Translations under genes and position numbers: made by a program
Shown: positions 16,313 to 25,900 of the stretch, piece after piece
Numbering within the stretch: position 1 is the first letter of the stretch
How the letters are laid out: the number at the start of each line of letters is the position of its first letter
The notes under the pieces: model-generated
Told to the model about the DNA's origin: nothing
The model's database searches: none
What the model saw: the letters and a program-made list of their open reading frames with translations, nothing else
Source of the DNA: Oligoflexia bacterium
Lineage (GTDB): Bacteria; Bdellovibrionota_G; JANQFH01
Direction of reading: 5' to 3'
Assembly (NCBI GenBank): GCA_028277945.1
Contig: JANQFH010000021.1
Coordinates: 248,001-312,000 of the forward strand
DNA: 64,000 bases

Positions 16313-18637
16313 GTGAAGCGTTGGGCTGCTCGTCGTCGTGGTCTAATCTGGGCTGTACTCGCTCTCATAGCGATTTTCATTGTCCTCGTGCTGCTCTACT
16401 TTTTTCGCCAGCAGTGGCGTGGTTTACCGCAGGGTAAAGGCGTTGCTGAGCTGACATTTAAACACCGGCGCGTCGAGGCTCGTCGTGCTGGAAAGATCAA
16501 CTGGCAAAATGCTGTCATCAAACAGAATTTTTTTGATGGTGATGCGGTTAAGACTGCCACCGCGGCAGCTGCGGTGATTCGTTTTATCAATGCAGAGAGT
16601 ATCCGTGTCGATGAAAACTCCCTTGTCATTATTCGTGCCCCAGAAGCCGGAACCGGTAGACTTGCTGACTATACTCTAGAGATCCTCAGCGGTGCTGTCC
16701 AGGTGACTCCCAAAAAATCAGGCCTGCGCATTCAGAGCCCAGTTGGTACGGCGACTGTCAGGCCAGCACCAACCTCACAAAAACGTAGTGATGTGATTAT
16801 TAGAGTAGAGGAAGACCAATCTCTCTCCGTGGCTGCTTTGGAGGGTAAGACCATTACGGCGATTGCCAACAAAACTCTTGAAATCAAAAAAGGCGAGGCT
16901 GTGTTGTTACAGCAAACTACCGAGGTAACCCCTGAGGCAGTAATAGAATTGCCGTCAATCCCAACGCTTATGCAACCACTCGATCAAGCTGAGTTTGTTT
17001 TGTTACCAGGGCAACAGGCAGAGAAAATTGAATTGACCGTACCGGTTTTAGCTGAACAAAGCCATATTCAGGTGTCACGTGATGTTGAGTTTAATGATTT
17101 GGTGTTGAACCGTTATGGTTCGGATTCAACATGGACGCTCGAGGGCCTTACGGCGGGAACCTATTATTGGCGAGCTGCCGCAGTGGATGCGCAGAATCTC
17201 CACGGCCCGTTTACCGCACCCCGTAGTTTTACGGTTTCGCCAGCTCCACCACAGCCCCCTGTAGATACGGTGCTTAACGTAATCCAACTTCTACCCTCCG
17301 CCCAGTTGTTTCAAGGAGAGTCAACAACCGGCTCAGCAATAAAGACTGGCACACAGATCAATGGTGGCCAGCGTCTATCTCTCTCTCCAAATGGTGTAGT
17401 GCAGTTAGCGTTTGTAGCAGACGAAAGCACAGATCTGCAACTTCGTAGTTTTAGCCAGGTGAGGTTCCATGCGATTCAAAGAGAGAGTGACGGTCGCCTG
17501 CGTACAGATCTCGAGCTCCAGAGAGGGGCGATGATCATTGCAATCGAACCCAAAAGAGAAAAAGTGATACAACATAAAGTTCGCATTGGTGAGGCTGTAT
17601 TTCGTTTTTCTCAGCAGAATGTCATTGGCAACAAGCGCGTCGAGATTTTTGCGGAGAAGCTCTCATCCGGCCAATATCGTTTGGTAGTGCTCCGTGGTGG
17701 CTACAGTTTTGACATAGGAGGTAAAAGGGCTCTGTTGGCAGGAGAGCAGATTGATAACGTTAGCGGAGAGGGCGGCTCTGCAGACATCGCCAGCATGGCT
17801 ATGCCCGTGACCGCAGACAGTGATACGACGGTGTTTTATCGCGGGGAAATGCCGCTGCTGAGCTTTAGCGCTCCTGCAGGTCGACAGCCCGCACGGTTTG
17901 AAATCAGTCGAAATGCTCAATTCACCCAGGTTGTTCTTAGTGAGCCAGTCGTAGACGACAACCTTACGACCATACTGCACGACAGAGGACGGTACTACTG
18001 GCGTTATTATGGCAAGGATGACAAACCATATTCCACCCGTCTTCTCAAAATACAAAGAGAGGAAAATCCACCAGGTCTTGGTCAGCCCCTTCGAGTAACT
18101 GACAATGCCCTGGAAACTATTGCCTATTACTTTGGTATTGCCCCGCAAATCCAATGGCGCTGGCAGAGACATCCCAGAGCAGTTGGTTATCAGTTAGAGT
18201 TGTTTGCTGATCCTGATCTAGCCAAGAGAATATTTACTAGTGAAAGAATACGGCAGCCGCAACTCGATGTTGTCATCGACGCGATTCGGTTTGGTGAGTA
18301 CTTTTGGCGGGTAAAGTACCTAGACTACCGAGGGCGTCATTTAGAAACTTCGTCAGTGTATAAAATCCATTTTCGTTTTCCCGAAGATATTCCGGCAATG
18401 GTTCTGCTGCATCCACAGACCAACCTGCAGAGTTCAAAGACAAAAATTCGACTGCGTGGCTTGGTGCATATGGAAGGAGGTCGTCTCGACATTGCCGGTA
18501 AACCGACGCCTACCACGGAGACGGGCGAGTTTTACCACACCACAGCGCTTAAACCAGGCGAGAACCTCGTGCAGTTCCGTCTGCGCCATGAGGACGGATC
18601 GGTCACGATCAGCCAGAAAAAAGTGTTTGTATTTTAA
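16313..18637 (+). CDS. FecR-domain periplasmic protein with Ig-like repeats
   Basis: A basic N-terminus and one membrane helix (LIWAVLALIAIFIVLVLLYF) anchor a long periplasmic part. Residues about 65-165 form a FecR domain (FDGDAVKTATAAAAVIRFIN, SGAVQVTPKKSGLRIQSPVG), with a second FecR-like segment later (DLELQRGAMIIAIEPKREKV). FN3/Ig-like segments with the TYYWRAAAVD and GEYFWRVKYLD patterns separate them. FecR domains classically relay signals to anti-sigma systems, but no FecI sigma factor or TonB receptor is nearby. The start is a GTG. TAGAAT at 16300-16305 would put transcription at the codon, but no good -35 exists. Confidence 0.75.
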   Translation: MKRWAARRRGLIWAVLALIAIFIVLVLLYFFRQQWRGLPQGKGVAELTFKHRRVEARRAGKINWQNAVIKQNFFDGDAVKTATAAAAVIRFINAESIRVDENSLVIIRAPEAGTGRLADYTLEILSGAVQVTPKKSGLRIQSPVGTATVRPAPTSQKRSDVIIRVEEDQSLSVAALEGKTITAIANKTLEIKKGEAVLLQQTTEVTPEAVIELPSIPTLMQPLDQAEFVLLPGQQAEKIELTVPVLAEQSHIQVSRDVEFNDLVLNRYGSDSTWTLEGLTAGTYYWRAAAVDAQNLHGPFTAPRSFTVSPAPPQPPVDTVLNVIQLLPSAQLFQGESTTGSAIKTGTQINGGQRLSLSPNGVVQLAFVADESTDLQLRSFSQVRFHAIQRESDGRLRTDLELQRGAMIIAIEPKREKVIQHKVRIGEAVFRFSQQNVIGNKRVEIFAEKLSSGQYRLVVLRGGYSFDIGGKRALLAGEQIDNVSGEGGSADIASMAMPVTADSDTTVFYRGEMPLLSFSAPAGRQPARFEISRNAQFTQVVLSEPVVDDNLTTILHDRGRYYWRYYGKDDKPYSTRLLKIQREENPPGLGQPLRVTDNALETIAYYFGIAPQIQWRWQRHPRAVGYQLELFADPDLAKRIFTSERIRQPQLDVVIDAIRFGEYFWRVKYLDYRGRHLETSSVYKIHFRFPEDIPAMVLLHPQTNLQSSKTKIRLRGLVHMEGGRLDIAGKPTPTTETGEFYHTTALKPGENLVQFRLRHEDGSVTISQKKVFVF

Positions 18638-18799
18638 ATTTAATAATTACAGGTAGTTAGCAGCGAAGAGGCATGCTCTGGCGTAGCAGTGTGGCCATCG
18701 CTCAGAGGCCATAGGCGGGCGAGTTATAATAAGGTAAAATAATAAGACATCCGCCTCCAGCGAATTTTTTTGCCTATCCAAGGGGGAGGAATGCCTACC

Positions 18800-20188
18800 A
18801 TGCGTGGTTTTTTCTTTGTGATAGCGACAAGTTGTCTTTTTGCGCTTAACAACATCGGGTTTGCCGAGCCAGCGACCCAGAAGCCGGTTGCCTATCTCAA
18901 TACGGTTCAGGGTACTGTACAGGTTATCTCTCAAGGTGCACCGATAAGACAACCGAGTCCAGGAGTTCCGTTATTTTTCGGAGATCAGGTAAGTACCTCT
19001 CTAGGAAGCCGAGTGGAACTCTACATTCCTGGCAGTGGCATTGTCAGTGTCGGTACCGATTCGCAACTCGACTTTGTGCTGCAAGCCAATCAGAGTGGCC
19101 AGAATCCGATGTTACTGCTCAAACTGACAAAGGGTACCCTACGTGCTGTATTTGATACCCAGCAATCAACCATAAGGATCGAAACCCCCTATTTGGCTGC
19201 CGATGTTCACGGGACACGAGTCATATTTTCTGAAGAGGCAGTAAGCCTGCTTGAAGGTCGCCTGCAGGTTTACCCAAAAGACCGAAAAGGGCCGATTGAA
19301 CTCTTCAGTGGGGATGCATATGTGCAAGGAGCGGTTAAACCCATCCCCTTTGACAAACTGAGAGTGTTAGAACACTCCTACGATGGCATTGTTGAGCAAA
19401 CTCCTTATGTGGTAACGCATGAGCAGTTGGCAGCCATGGTTGTCAAAGAGCTCGGGCACCATTTGCCTGAAGGGTGGAACGCTTATTCTGAAGAGCTCTA
19501 TTTCAGCCTGCTATCTGGAAGCCCTGTTGTTGTCGATGCTACCGGATTCCAAGCTCTGGACAGAGAGGCCATCCAATACCGTACGGTCAAGGGAGAACAG
19601 GTTATCTATGCAGTCAAGGCTGCCACCTTGTCTACTTATTTGGCGGTACCAACAAGTGAGTTCTTTCTTAAGGCAACTCGCAGTGGTGGTCCGCAGTACT
19701 ACACACTGTCACGCCACCCTACGGTCTTGTCCAAATCAACTTGGTCTCTGCGGGCTGTTAGGGTTGGTCCCTTTGACCTTAACCCAGGTATCTATCGCTT
19801 ACGTGTATCGCTGCCAGAAGGAGGCATGCTTGCTAGTGTAGCCTCTGCAGTGGTACAGCCCAAAAGTGTGGAACCGGAAGGTGGTTGGCGTAAAGACACG
19901 ATAGTGCGACATGAGCAGCTCTCGCAGATTTTGAATCAGATCTTAGAGAGCCGGCCAAAATTATCCCCAGAACGACTAGCCTCTATACGGAAACAGTTCA
20001 GTTTTGGTCAGCCTCAAGATGTTGTCTACGGCAAGGATGCACTCTTGAACCTGGCTGTTCTAAGAGAGACGGAACCGCTGATGGTACTTCCACTGGGAGT
20101 TCCGAAAGCCAAACCACCAGCAGGCCTGGTAGGTGCGGATAGTTCTAGTTCTGCGGTGAGCCCGATATTGCCCACAGATCTTGAATGA
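18800..20188 (+). CDS. FecR-domain exported protein
   Basis: A signal peptide (MRGFFFVIATSCLFALNNIG, cleavage after GFA) is followed by a FecR domain at about residues 35-160 (GDQVSTSLGSRVELYIPGSG, KGTLRAVFDTQQ, IETPYLAADVHGTRVIF). A C-terminal half of about 280 residues matches nothing I recognise. I start at the ATG at 18800, ten bases after GGAGG; the ATG at 18791 sits too close to that site and the track start at 18770 is a TTG. It is the second FecR protein in a row. The 162-base gap before it holds TATAAT (18725-18730) without a good -35. Confidence 0.75.
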   Translation: MRGFFFVIATSCLFALNNIGFAEPATQKPVAYLNTVQGTVQVISQGAPIRQPSPGVPLFFGDQVSTSLGSRVELYIPGSGIVSVGTDSQLDFVLQANQSGQNPMLLLKLTKGTLRAVFDTQQSTIRIETPYLAADVHGTRVIFSEEAVSLLEGRLQVYPKDRKGPIELFSGDAYVQGAVKPIPFDKLRVLEHSYDGIVEQTPYVVTHEQLAAMVVKELGHHLPEGWNAYSEELYFSLLSGSPVVVDATGFQALDREAIQYRTVKGEQVIYAVKAATLSTYLAVPTSEFFLKATRSGGPQYYTLSRHPTVLSKSTWSLRAVRVGPFDLNPGIYRLRVSLPEGGMLASVASAVVQPKSVEPEGGWRKDTIVRHEQLSQILNQILESRPKLSPERLASIRKQFSFGQPQDVVYGKDALLNLAVLRETEPLMVLPLGVPKAKPPAGLVGADSSSSAVSPILPTDLE

Positions 20189-20201
20189 GGAGTTGTTAGC
20201 G

Positions 20202-20792
20202 ATGTGTAGGTTGTGGCGACAAGCAGTGTTGCTAGCGTTGGTTTTGTCGACTGCTGTTGCATGTGGTAAGCAGAGCGAAAGAGTCTTTCGTATACCGGAA
20301 GCTGTGGATGGCATCAAGGTCATTGCCATACTGCCATTTGAAAATTTGAGCAATGATAAGAGGGCTTCCGACTTGATTACAAACCTCTTCCGTTCCCGGT
20401 TAACCAAACAGTCCGAGTTTTCCATTATGGATGCAGGTGAAATGCAAAGGCGTTTGCACAAAATGCAGCTCAAGCTGCCTAAAACGTTAGATCTGTTAAC
20501 AGCTGCCAAAATTGGCAGAGCACTTGAAGTAGATGGAGTTTTTTACGGTTCCGTTCTTGAATTTACCTACCTCGCCGAAATTCAGGATGGTGCCGTTGTA
20601 GCAAGAGAGCCGGTAGTTGGTCTGCAAGGCCGTCTTCTAGATGTGAGAAGGGGCGTAATCGTTTGGGCTAACACGCATAGTCGTTCGAGTTACGCGTTTC
20701 TTCGCAGCAATCGCGAGAGCATCATGCAGGTGGCACAAATAGCAGTGGATAAGATTATCGCGACTCTAAGGGGCACTGGACGAAGTAAGTAG
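20202..20792 (+). CDS. TolB-N/CsgG-like lipoprotein
   Basis: The ATG at 20202 has GAGGAG nine bases upstream and opens a lipoprotein signal (LLALVLSTAVAC). The mature protein carries the fold seen in TolB N-termini, FlgT and CsgG: IKVIAILPFENLSNDKRASD, then FSIMDAGEMQRRLHKMQL, ALEVDGVFYGSVLEF and VVGLQGRLLDVRRGVIVWA. It would sit in the outer membrane or periplasm facing the export machinery. It is paired with the next gene, which has the same domain. The family suggests secretion-channel or envelope assembly roles; the specific job is unknown. Confidence 0.75.
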   Translation: MCRLWRQAVLLALVLSTAVACGKQSERVFRIPEAVDGIKVIAILPFENLSNDKRASDLITNLFRSRLTKQSEFSIMDAGEMQRRLHKMQLKLPKTLDLLTAAKIGRALEVDGVFYGSVLEFTYLAEIQDGAVVAREPVVGLQGRLLDVRRGVIVWANTHSRSSYAFLRSNRESIMQVAQIAVDKIIATLRGTGRSK

Positions 20793-20815
20793 TCGTTCGG
20801 ACCGGAGAATCTAAC

Positions 20816-21922
20816 ATGGTTATATTTAGTTTTAAAAGGTTGATGGCGATCTGTGTCTGTCTTAGTGCGCTGATATTGTCCTTAGGAGGTTGCGGTATCC
20901 AAAGGCTGACGACACTAGTGCCTTACAAGCATGAAAACTCGCCAGTGTTGTGTGTAGCGGTTCCTGTCTTTAACGATTATTCGCACCGGAACACCTACTC
21001 CGGAGAAATAGCTGCTGATCTGTTTGCTGCTGAACTACGAAAAAGTGGCATTGTGACACTCATGGAACGATCCGACATCACGGCCGCTTTGGCCAAACAG
21101 AATATTCGACTAAAACCTGAGCTGTTTATGCCAGATGCGATCTGGCTCGGGCAAATGCTCGAGGTAGATGCGGTATTTGTGGGTTCTGTCGAAGAATTTG
21201 CCTATCAGGAAGAACAAGGGGTGCTTGTCGGTAATCCTGGTGTGTCGATGCAGGTGCAGCTTGTCGAGGTTGCCAGCAAGGAGGTTGTCTGGTCTGCAAG
21301 CGTGTTCCGCTCTGATCATGATTTTTTTAACGGTAAACGGGATCCGCTAATTCGTGTGGCCATGCTTGCGGTTGAAGAACTCTTAACGGATTTACCGCGT
21401 CCTAAAAAGCGTCTGAGTACGGAGGAGTTGCTGAGCGGCTGTGGTCGGAAAAATATCCCTACTGATCTGGACAATGACAAAATCCTCAACTTGGCCGATC
21501 TCTGCCCAAATCGAGCAGAGACTGTTAACGGTGTCGAGGACTTGGATGGCTGCCCAGAGCTTGTCGAGAAGGGTGAAAAATACGTCGAGCATCTGGATGT
21601 TGATGGCGACCGGATTGTTTTGCGCTCGGCCGTAAAATTCGAACAGGGAAAAATCGCTATCAAAAAAGACTCGCATGAGGTGCTCAATCACCTAGGAGAT
21701 TTTCTTAAGAAGAACACGCAAGTTCGTAAGGTGATGATCGAAGGCTTTCCTGGCAAAGATTTTCAAGGCGACTTTCGCGAGCGGTTTGCCTTTCGTCGTG
21801 CCGCATTCGTAAAGAATTTTTTGGTTGGTTTGGGGGTCAGTGAAGATCGGTTGGTGGCAGTCGGTTATGGACTGTTGGAGCGGTCTAGCAACACAGCTAT
21901 TGAATTCACGATCGTTGAATAA
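20816..21922 (+). CDS. CsgG-like lipoprotein with Ca-binding-type repeat and OmpA-like end
   Basis: The lipoprotein signal (ALILSLGGC) precedes a CsgG/TolB-N-like domain (CVAVPVFNDYSHRN, IVTLMERSDITAAL, LEVDAVFVGSVEEF). A thrombospondin-type-3-like calcium segment follows (DLDNDKILNLADLCP), then an OmpA-like peptidoglycan-binding domain (AVKFEQGKIAIKKDSHEVL, RAAFVKNFLVGLGVSEDRL). The OmpA loop is less canonical than usual (EGFPGKDFQGDF). Joining a CsgG-like domain to a wall-binding domain in one lipoprotein would tether an outer-membrane assembly to peptidoglycan. It lies 23 bases after the related smaller lipoprotein. Confidence 0.8.
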   Translation: MVIFSFKRLMAICVCLSALILSLGGCGIQRLTTLVPYKHENSPVLCVAVPVFNDYSHRNTYSGEIAADLFAAELRKSGIVTLMERSDITAALAKQNIRLKPELFMPDAIWLGQMLEVDAVFVGSVEEFAYQEEQGVLVGNPGVSMQVQLVEVASKEVVWSASVFRSDHDFFNGKRDPLIRVAMLAVEELLTDLPRPKKRLSTEELLSGCGRKNIPTDLDNDKILNLADLCPNRAETVNGVEDLDGCPELVEKGEKYVEHLDVDGDRIVLRSAVKFEQGKIAIKKDSHEVLNHLGDFLKKNTQVRKVMIEGFPGKDFQGDFRERFAFRRAAFVKNFLVGLGVSEDRLVAVGYGLLERSSNTAIEFTIVE

Positions 21923-21937
21923 GGGTGGTAGTAGGTA

Positions 21938-23086
21938 GTGAGAGGTTTAGACGCATTTTTGCTGATGTGGTTTTTGTGCGCTGTGGTTTATTTGCCACTT
22001 CAGCATGTGTATGCTGAGCAACGGGTTAATCTGCAGACATCGATCCGTGTCGATGGTCTGTATGATAGCAATATATTTCTATCTGAAAATGAGCCGCAAG
22101 CGGAATTTCTCACCGTATTGACTCCTGAAATAGCTACGACATTGCTGTTGCGGATCGGTCAGCTTGATGTTGGATACGGCTTGAGCGCTTTTCTGCCAAC
22201 AAAAAACTTTAACGCCGACGATCTGCATAAGGTGTTTCACGACGCCTATGTTGTCTTGCTGTCTCAGTTGACCGAGCGGTTTGAGATTGAAGTCAGTGAT
22301 ACCCTAACCACCGTTGGCGGTGACATATCAAGGCCAGATTTCCAGATAAGCAACGTCTTTGATGTGCATACTGCCAGTGTTGAGTTGCGTTATCGGATGC
22401 CGTTATCACAGCGCACTGAGACCAACTTCGAAATAGGTGGTTTGCGCACTGACGTCTTTGGTTTTTTTAGCGACTACTTTGCCGGCTCGGTGGAGGTAGA
22501 CCTACGCCGACAGATGACGCCACGCTTTCAGGGCGGCCTTAGAAGTCGAGCGGTGTCACTTCTTTTTGACTCTTCGAACCTTCAAGATGTTATAATCTAT
22601 GGAGTAGATCTGTGGGGGGAGTATGCGCTCTCCCGCCGCCTCCTACTGCGGATTCCTTTGGGATTTCAGTATCTTTCGCAGCCTCAGCGTGACGATGACA
22701 TTACCTTCAGCCTCGATGCCAAGCTCGTGGCTGAACTCACGCCGCGCTCAAAGCTAACGTTCGGGGCCACTCGTGGCTTCACGGTGGACGTTACAGGCAA
22801 CTCGTTTGATCGCTGGGAATTCCTGTTGGAGTATGTTGCTGAACTTAATAGTAAAATTGAGCTATCCGGACGTGCTAAGTATTTCCAGTATAATCAGGAC
22901 GTTGTCAGCCTACTAGACGATGCCACCACCGAGGCGGGTATGGAGATAGCCTATAGGCTGCGTCCCAATTTACGGGCGGTGTTTGGAGGAAGGCTCTTTT
23001 TCAACCATGGCGATCTAACGATCAACGACTTTGATGTATTTCAGGGTTTTTTGGGGATTAAGTATGATTTTACCAAAGGGAATTAG
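21938..23086 (+). CDS. outer-membrane beta-barrel protein of the export module
   Basis: A signal peptide (FLLMWFLCAVVYLPLQHVYA) is followed by alternating amphipathic strands (for example FEIEVSDTLTTVGGDIS, ASVELRYRMPLSQRTETNFE) ending in an aromatic strand, FLGIKYDFTKGN. This is the general look of the beta-barrels encoded beside Wza/Wzc genes in exopolysaccharide clusters. The start is a GTG and no better candidate is seen. Its 3' end overlaps the Wza-like gene by 23 bases. The substrate is unknown. Confidence 0.75.
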   Translation: MRGLDAFLLMWFLCAVVYLPLQHVYAEQRVNLQTSIRVDGLYDSNIFLSENEPQAEFLTVLTPEIATTLLLRIGQLDVGYGLSAFLPTKNFNADDLHKVFHDAYVVLLSQLTERFEIEVSDTLTTVGGDISRPDFQISNVFDVHTASVELRYRMPLSQRTETNFEIGGLRTDVFGFFSDYFAGSVEVDLRRQMTPRFQGGLRSRAVSLLFDSSNLQDVIIYGVDLWGEYALSRRLLLRIPLGFQYLSQPQRDDDITFSLDAKLVAELTPRSKLTFGATRGFTVDVTGNSFDRWEFLLEYVAELNSKIELSGRAKYFQYNQDVVSLLDDATTEAGMEIAYRLRPNLRAVFGGRLFFNHGDLTINDFDVFQGFLGIKYDFTKGN

Positions 23087-23948
23087 CTCCTGGTTTTTGC
23101 TCACGCTGTTGGTTGGGCTCTGCTCCGGGGCTTTGGTTGCTGAGAGAGTTTCAGCGACAGAGAGCAGTTACAAAATCGGTGTTGGCGACACGCTCACCAT
23201 TGAAGTCTGGGGTGAGAGCGAGCTCAGTGGCAGCTACCAAGTGGCAGCTAGCGGCAGCATACGGCGAGGTTGGTTGCCAGCTGTGAAGGTTCAAGGTCTT
23301 ACCACAGGCCAGGCAAAGGAGGCTCTTACTGCAGTACTAAAGAAGTTCATCCGTGAACCCGCAGTCAAACTTGAGGTTACCGAGTACCGCAGTCAACGTG
23401 TGGATCTTATCGGTGCTGTGGTCAAACCGGGCTCTTACGCACTCAAGGACAAACCAGATCTGCTCACCTTGCTGCTGGCAGCAGGCGGTCTCTCTCCTAG
23501 CTCCAAAGGTGAAGCGACCATCTTGCGACTGACAAGGGAATCGACACCATTTAAGAGCATTAGCGTTGATGTCAGTAGCTTACTCAATGTGGCCGACATG
23601 AGTCAGAACAAAACTCTACAAGCAGGAGATGTCGTCTATTTTCCTAGTGCCTACAGTGAGCAGTCTAAGGAAATGGCAATGTCGCAGGCGGTTGTTGTGA
23701 CCGGAGCCGTCAAGCAGATGGGCGCCTTTCCCTACCGCAAGGGCTACACGGCATTGAACGCCATTATCGATGCTGGCGGCTTTACTAAATTTGCCTCTCC
23801 CAACCGTTCAAAGATTGTTCGTGGTAAAGGTGAGAATGAAAAGGTCATCAAGGTCGAACTCGGTGATGTGGTCAATCATGGTAAGAAAGAAAAAGACATT
23901 GTTCTTAAACCAGGTGACATTGTTGTTGTGCCGGAGAGTATCATCTGA
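23064..23948 (+). CDS. Wza-like polysaccharide export protein (PES plus SLBB)
   Basis: After a signal peptide (ending VSA) the polysaccharide-export domain begins YKIGVGDTLTIEVWGESELS. SLBB-type segments follow (QRVDLIGAVVKPGSYALKDK and AVVVTGAVKQMGAFPYRKGY). It would form the periplasmic ring and export channel of a Wzx/Wzy-type exopolysaccharide system. No lipobox is present, unlike E. coli Wza. I use the ATG at 23064, after a GGGGA site, not the track start at 23031. Its stop overlaps the ATG of the BY-kinase by one base. Confidence 0.88.
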   Translation: MILPKGISSWFLLTLLVGLCSGALVAERVSATESSYKIGVGDTLTIEVWGESELSGSYQVAASGSIRRGWLPAVKVQGLTTGQAKEALTAVLKKFIREPAVKLEVTEYRSQRVDLIGAVVKPGSYALKDKPDLLTLLLAAGGLSPSSKGEATILRLTRESTPFKSISVDVSSLLNVADMSQNKTLQAGDVVYFPSAYSEQSKEMAMSQAVVVTGAVKQMGAFPYRKGYTALNAIIDAGGFTKFASPNRSKIVRGKGENEKVIKVELGDVVNHGKKEKDIVLKPGDIVVVPESII

Positions 23949-25900
23949 TGTGGATAAAAGATCTACATATAGACCGACTGCTCAACGCTGTTAAGCGACG
24001 TTGGCTTGCTGGGACGATCATCTTTTTGGTCGTCGGTGTTTTTGTGACAGCGACAGCGTGGCGTCAGCCGGATGTTTACCAAGCTGTTTGCAAGATTGAA
24101 TTTTCAGCTCAGGCTCCGGAGCTTTCGTTTGATAGTCGCACCTTTTGGCGCTACAGTTCTTACATCTTGCAAAATCTACATCTTACAAGCCAAAGAATCA
24201 TCATGATGAGCGACCCAGTATTGGATAGGGTCGTCTCGCGACTGAGACTAGCTGATGCAGAATCAGAAGAACGGTTTGCCAATGCACGTCGAGCGGTTGC
24301 CGCAGCAATACAGATAGAGCGCGTGCCAGATTCATCTATTTTTCTCATTCGTACGCGCCACCAAAATCCACAGATGGCAAAGGATCTTGCGAACACCACT
24401 GCCGAGGCCTATATTCGCTATAGGTTTGAGAAAGAGAATGAAAGCTACCGTCTGTCGATCCAGTGGCTTGAAGAAGAGATCATTGATTTAAAGAAAAAAC
24501 TTGAGATGTCGCAACGAACTCTGATCGATTTTATTGAAAGAGAAAAGATTACCAGCTTTGGAAATGAGCAGGGGGCTGTAGCCTCTTTGTCTCCAACCCA
24601 GAATTTTGCCGAAATCGAAAGGCTGCTAGAAAAACTTCATGCTCGTAAGGTAGAAGAGGAGATGAAACTGGTAAGGGTTCAAGACAAGTACCTGCCAGCA
24701 CATCCCGAGTATAAACGGCTGAGCTCTGAGATCAGTCTGATAAAAAAGAAGATTCAGGAAGAGGAAAATAGACTCGCAGGGCTGCGGCAGGGCAGAGAAC
24801 GTGAAATCATACGGGCAAAGAAGAACGAAATTGAGTACTCGATCCTTGAGCGTGAGGTTGAGGTTAATAAAGAAATATACGACACATTGGTAAAAAAGTA
24901 TAAAGAAACCGATATAGGTAGTGCCATTGCCCATGCGGATGCCAACATCGTCGAATACGCCAAGCTGCCGACGGGACCTAGTTACCCAAATCGTCAATTA
25001 CAGGCGGTGTTGATCTGGCTGTTTAGCCTGATTTTTGGCCTTGGTTACTGTATAGCCGTAGAATATCTCGATACCACGCTGCGGACCACACAAGACATCG
25101 AAACCTACTTTGAAGCACCGTTGCTGTCGGTGATCGGTAAGGAAAAGGATTCGACCAAGCTAGGTCGGGCCATGCTTGAGGGAAGTCGATTGGCTGGCGA
25201 GGCTTTCCGCTTTCTGCGCACCAACCTCAACTTTAGTTTTCCTCGTGGTGATCAGGGGCGACTTATCTTGGTTGGAAGTGCGGACAAGGGAGAGGGCAAG
25301 ACGACAATTACTGCCAATCTAGCTATTGTCACAGCCGAACTGGGACGTAAGACATTGCTAATAGATGGTGACCTTCGTGCTAGAGGTCTGTCGAAGCTCT
25401 TTCACCTCGATGATGCTGTTGGACTAACCACCTATCTCGTTGGCGAGTGTAGTTTGGAGCAAACTATCAAATCTACTGATATCGACAACCTTTGGATTAT
25501 ACCTGCGGGTAGCATGCCGCCACAACCGGCAACGCTTTTGGATTCTGATCTGATGCAACAGACGCTGCAGTCGTTACGGGTTCAGTTTGATGAAATCTTT
25601 ATCGACGCACCACCGTTTGGGGTAGTCATCGACAGCTCCATCATCACGTCCATGGTAGATGGCGTCATTATGGTCATAGAGGCGGGTAATGTCAGTCGTT
25701 ACCTCATCCAACGTGCTGTAGATGAGATTGAAAGATTGAAAGCACACCTATGTGGATTTGTGCTTAACAAAACTTCATTCCATCGCGGTAGATATTATCC
25801 CTACAGCACGAACTACTATGGTGACACCAACGCTGCAAAGGCTGACGGCCAGGTCGTTGATTTTAAGAACGCCCAGTCTGGAAAGAAGCTCAGGCGTTAG
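23948..25900 (+). CDS. Wzz/Wzc-type copolymerase fused to a BY-kinase
   Basis: Two membrane helices (WLAGTIIFLVVGVFVTATAW and AVLIWLFSLIFGLGYCIAVE, the second after the proline-rich LPTGPSYPNRQ) bracket a coiled-coil periplasmic Wzz domain. The C-terminal kinase has Walker A DKGEGKTTITAN, A' LLIDGDLRARG and B IFIDAPPFG. It ends in a tyrosine cluster (RGRYYPYSTNYYGD), the autophosphorylation tail of bacterial tyrosine kinases. Such proteins set polymer length and couple export to phosphorylation cycling. No cognate phosphatase or glycosyltransferases lie in the window, so the sugar-building genes must be elsewhere. Confidence 0.9.
   Translation: MWIKDLHIDRLLNAVKRRWLAGTIIFLVVGVFVTATAWRQPDVYQAVCKIEFSAQAPELSFDSRTFWRYSSYILQNLHLTSQRIIMMSDPVLDRVVSRLRLADAESEERFANARRAVAAAIQIERVPDSSIFLIRTRHQNPQMAKDLANTTAEAYIRYRFEKENESYRLSIQWLEEEIIDLKKKLEMSQRTLIDFIEREKITSFGNEQGAVASLSPTQNFAEIERLLEKLHARKVEEEMKLVRVQDKYLPAHPEYKRLSSEISLIKKKIQEEENRLAGLRQGREREIIRAKKNEIEYSILEREVEVNKEIYDTLVKKYKETDIGSAIAHADANIVEYAKLPTGPSYPNRQLQAVLIWLFSLIFGLGYCIAVEYLDTTLRTTQDIETYFEAPLLSVIGKEKDSTKLGRAMLEGSRLAGEAFRFLRTNLNFSFPRGDQGRLILVGSADKGEGKTTITANLAIVTAELGRKTLLIDGDLRARGLSKLFHLDDAVGLTTYLVGECSLEQTIKSTDIDNLWIIPAGSMPPQPATLLDSDLMQQTLQSLRVQFDEIFIDAPPFGVVIDSSIITSMVDGVIMVIEAGNVSRYLIQRAVDEIERLKAHLCGFVLNKTSFHRGRYYPYSTNYYGDTNAAKADGQVVDFKNAQSGKKLRR

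Noticed and set aside
17663-18172. 169-residue minus-strand ORF in the FecR gene
   Set aside because: Antisense shadow of the large FecR protein; the plus-strand frame has the recognisable domains.
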